From Candidatus Falkowbacteria bacterium RIFOXYC2_FULL_47_12 (GTDB lineage: Bacteria > Patescibacteriota > Patescibacteriia > Patescibacteriales > XYC2-FULL-47-12): DNA of 20,577 nt. Where the stretch lies: positions 609 to 21,185 of the forward strand of contig MFGL01000034.1 in NCBI GenBank assembly GCA_001778285.1, read 5' to 3'. The position numbers and the translations under genes are program-made. Below, in pieces: positions 20,396 through 20,577 of this stretch. The notes under the pieces are model-generated. The model made no database searches. It was given only the letters and a program-made list of their open reading frames with translations, and was not told the origin of the DNA. How positions within the stretch are numbered: the first letter of the stretch is position 1; each line of letters starts with the position of its first letter.

Positions 20396-20577
20396 AAAAA
20401 GACTTGTCATCCCCTCTTAATTCTACCGTCACCCCTTGGATAATTTTCATCCTCACACATACGTTATACAGCCACGCAAAGACGTAACCAAACAGGGAGC
20501 CGACCACTGCGGCGATCAAGGCGCTGATGAGACCGACGAGTATGCCGTATAAGATATTAAAGATAATAATAAAAACA
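20394..20577 (-). CDS. Membrane protein, C-terminal 60 residues, partial
   Basis: An open frame enters from the right edge and ends with TAG at 20394-20396. The readable 60 residues contain one long hydrophobic stretch with glycines (FNILYGILVGLISALIAAVV, then GSLFGYVFAWLYNVCVRM), followed by a short tail with IQGVTVELRG. It looks like the C-terminal hairpin or helix of a small integral membrane protein. The start and most of the protein are outside the window, so no function is assigned. Confidence 0.7.
   Translation of the reverse strand, partial: VFIIIFNILYGILVGLISALIAAVVGSLFGYVFAWLYNVCVRMKIIQGVTVELRGDDKSF

Overview
This window looks like a compact stretch of a bacterial chromosome, most plausibly from a Candidate Phyla Radiation (Patescibacteria, perhaps Parcubacteria-like) lineage. 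That placement is an inference. It rests on three things: the very small intergenic gaps; start codons that almost never have a Shine-Dalgarno sequence at normal spacing but nearly always have T at -1; and several small single-pass membrane proteins of types common in that group (SH3-type, baseplate-J-like, PsbP-like lipoprotein). The standard bacterial code fits, since TGA is used as a real stop by purD, the dCMP deaminase gene and the tmk-dut fusion. No rRNA, tRNA, CRISPR array, transposase or integrase gene was found.

Plus strand, 1-4400: the tail of purD, a divergent purM and purC form a purine-biosynthesis run. A strong promoter (TTGACA-N17-TACAAT) then starts secE-nusG-rplK-rplA. After rplA comes a 43-codon ORF and an intrinsic terminator; the usual rplJ-rplL pair does not follow. 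Region 4400-5708 is visibly AT-richer and holds one PsbP-like lipoprotein gene plus a 376-bp gene-free stretch with a 20-bp-stem hairpin.

Plus strand, 5709-9380: a four-gene thymidylate module. It encodes a dCMP deaminase, a double-length ThyX, a P-loop kinase of the deoxynucleotide-kinase type, and a fusion of thymidylate kinase with dUTPase. Together these supply dUMP by two routes (dCMP deamination and dUTP hydrolysis), methylate it to dTMP, and phosphorylate it to dTDP. Two leaders in this module share an unusual layout (AACAA, GGAGG, short hairpin, T-run, CTATGGAAAA). gatB follows behind its own promoter and palindrome.

Minus strand, 20577-10989: a partial membrane protein, a 96-aa membrane protein, dnaE (polymerase III alpha with an apparently complete PHP metal site), a baseplate-J-like membrane protein, and a coiled-coil protein with a 7-residue repeat. 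A T-box leader then controls thrS, which lacks the TGS domain. An intrinsic terminator separates thrS from a membrane SH3-domain gene and miaA. gatB and miaA converge with only 6 bp between their stops.

The items most worth a second look are the duplicated ThyX with complementary degenerate halves, the Tmk-Dut fusion, the shared leader architecture, the T-box, and the AT-rich lipoprotein island.
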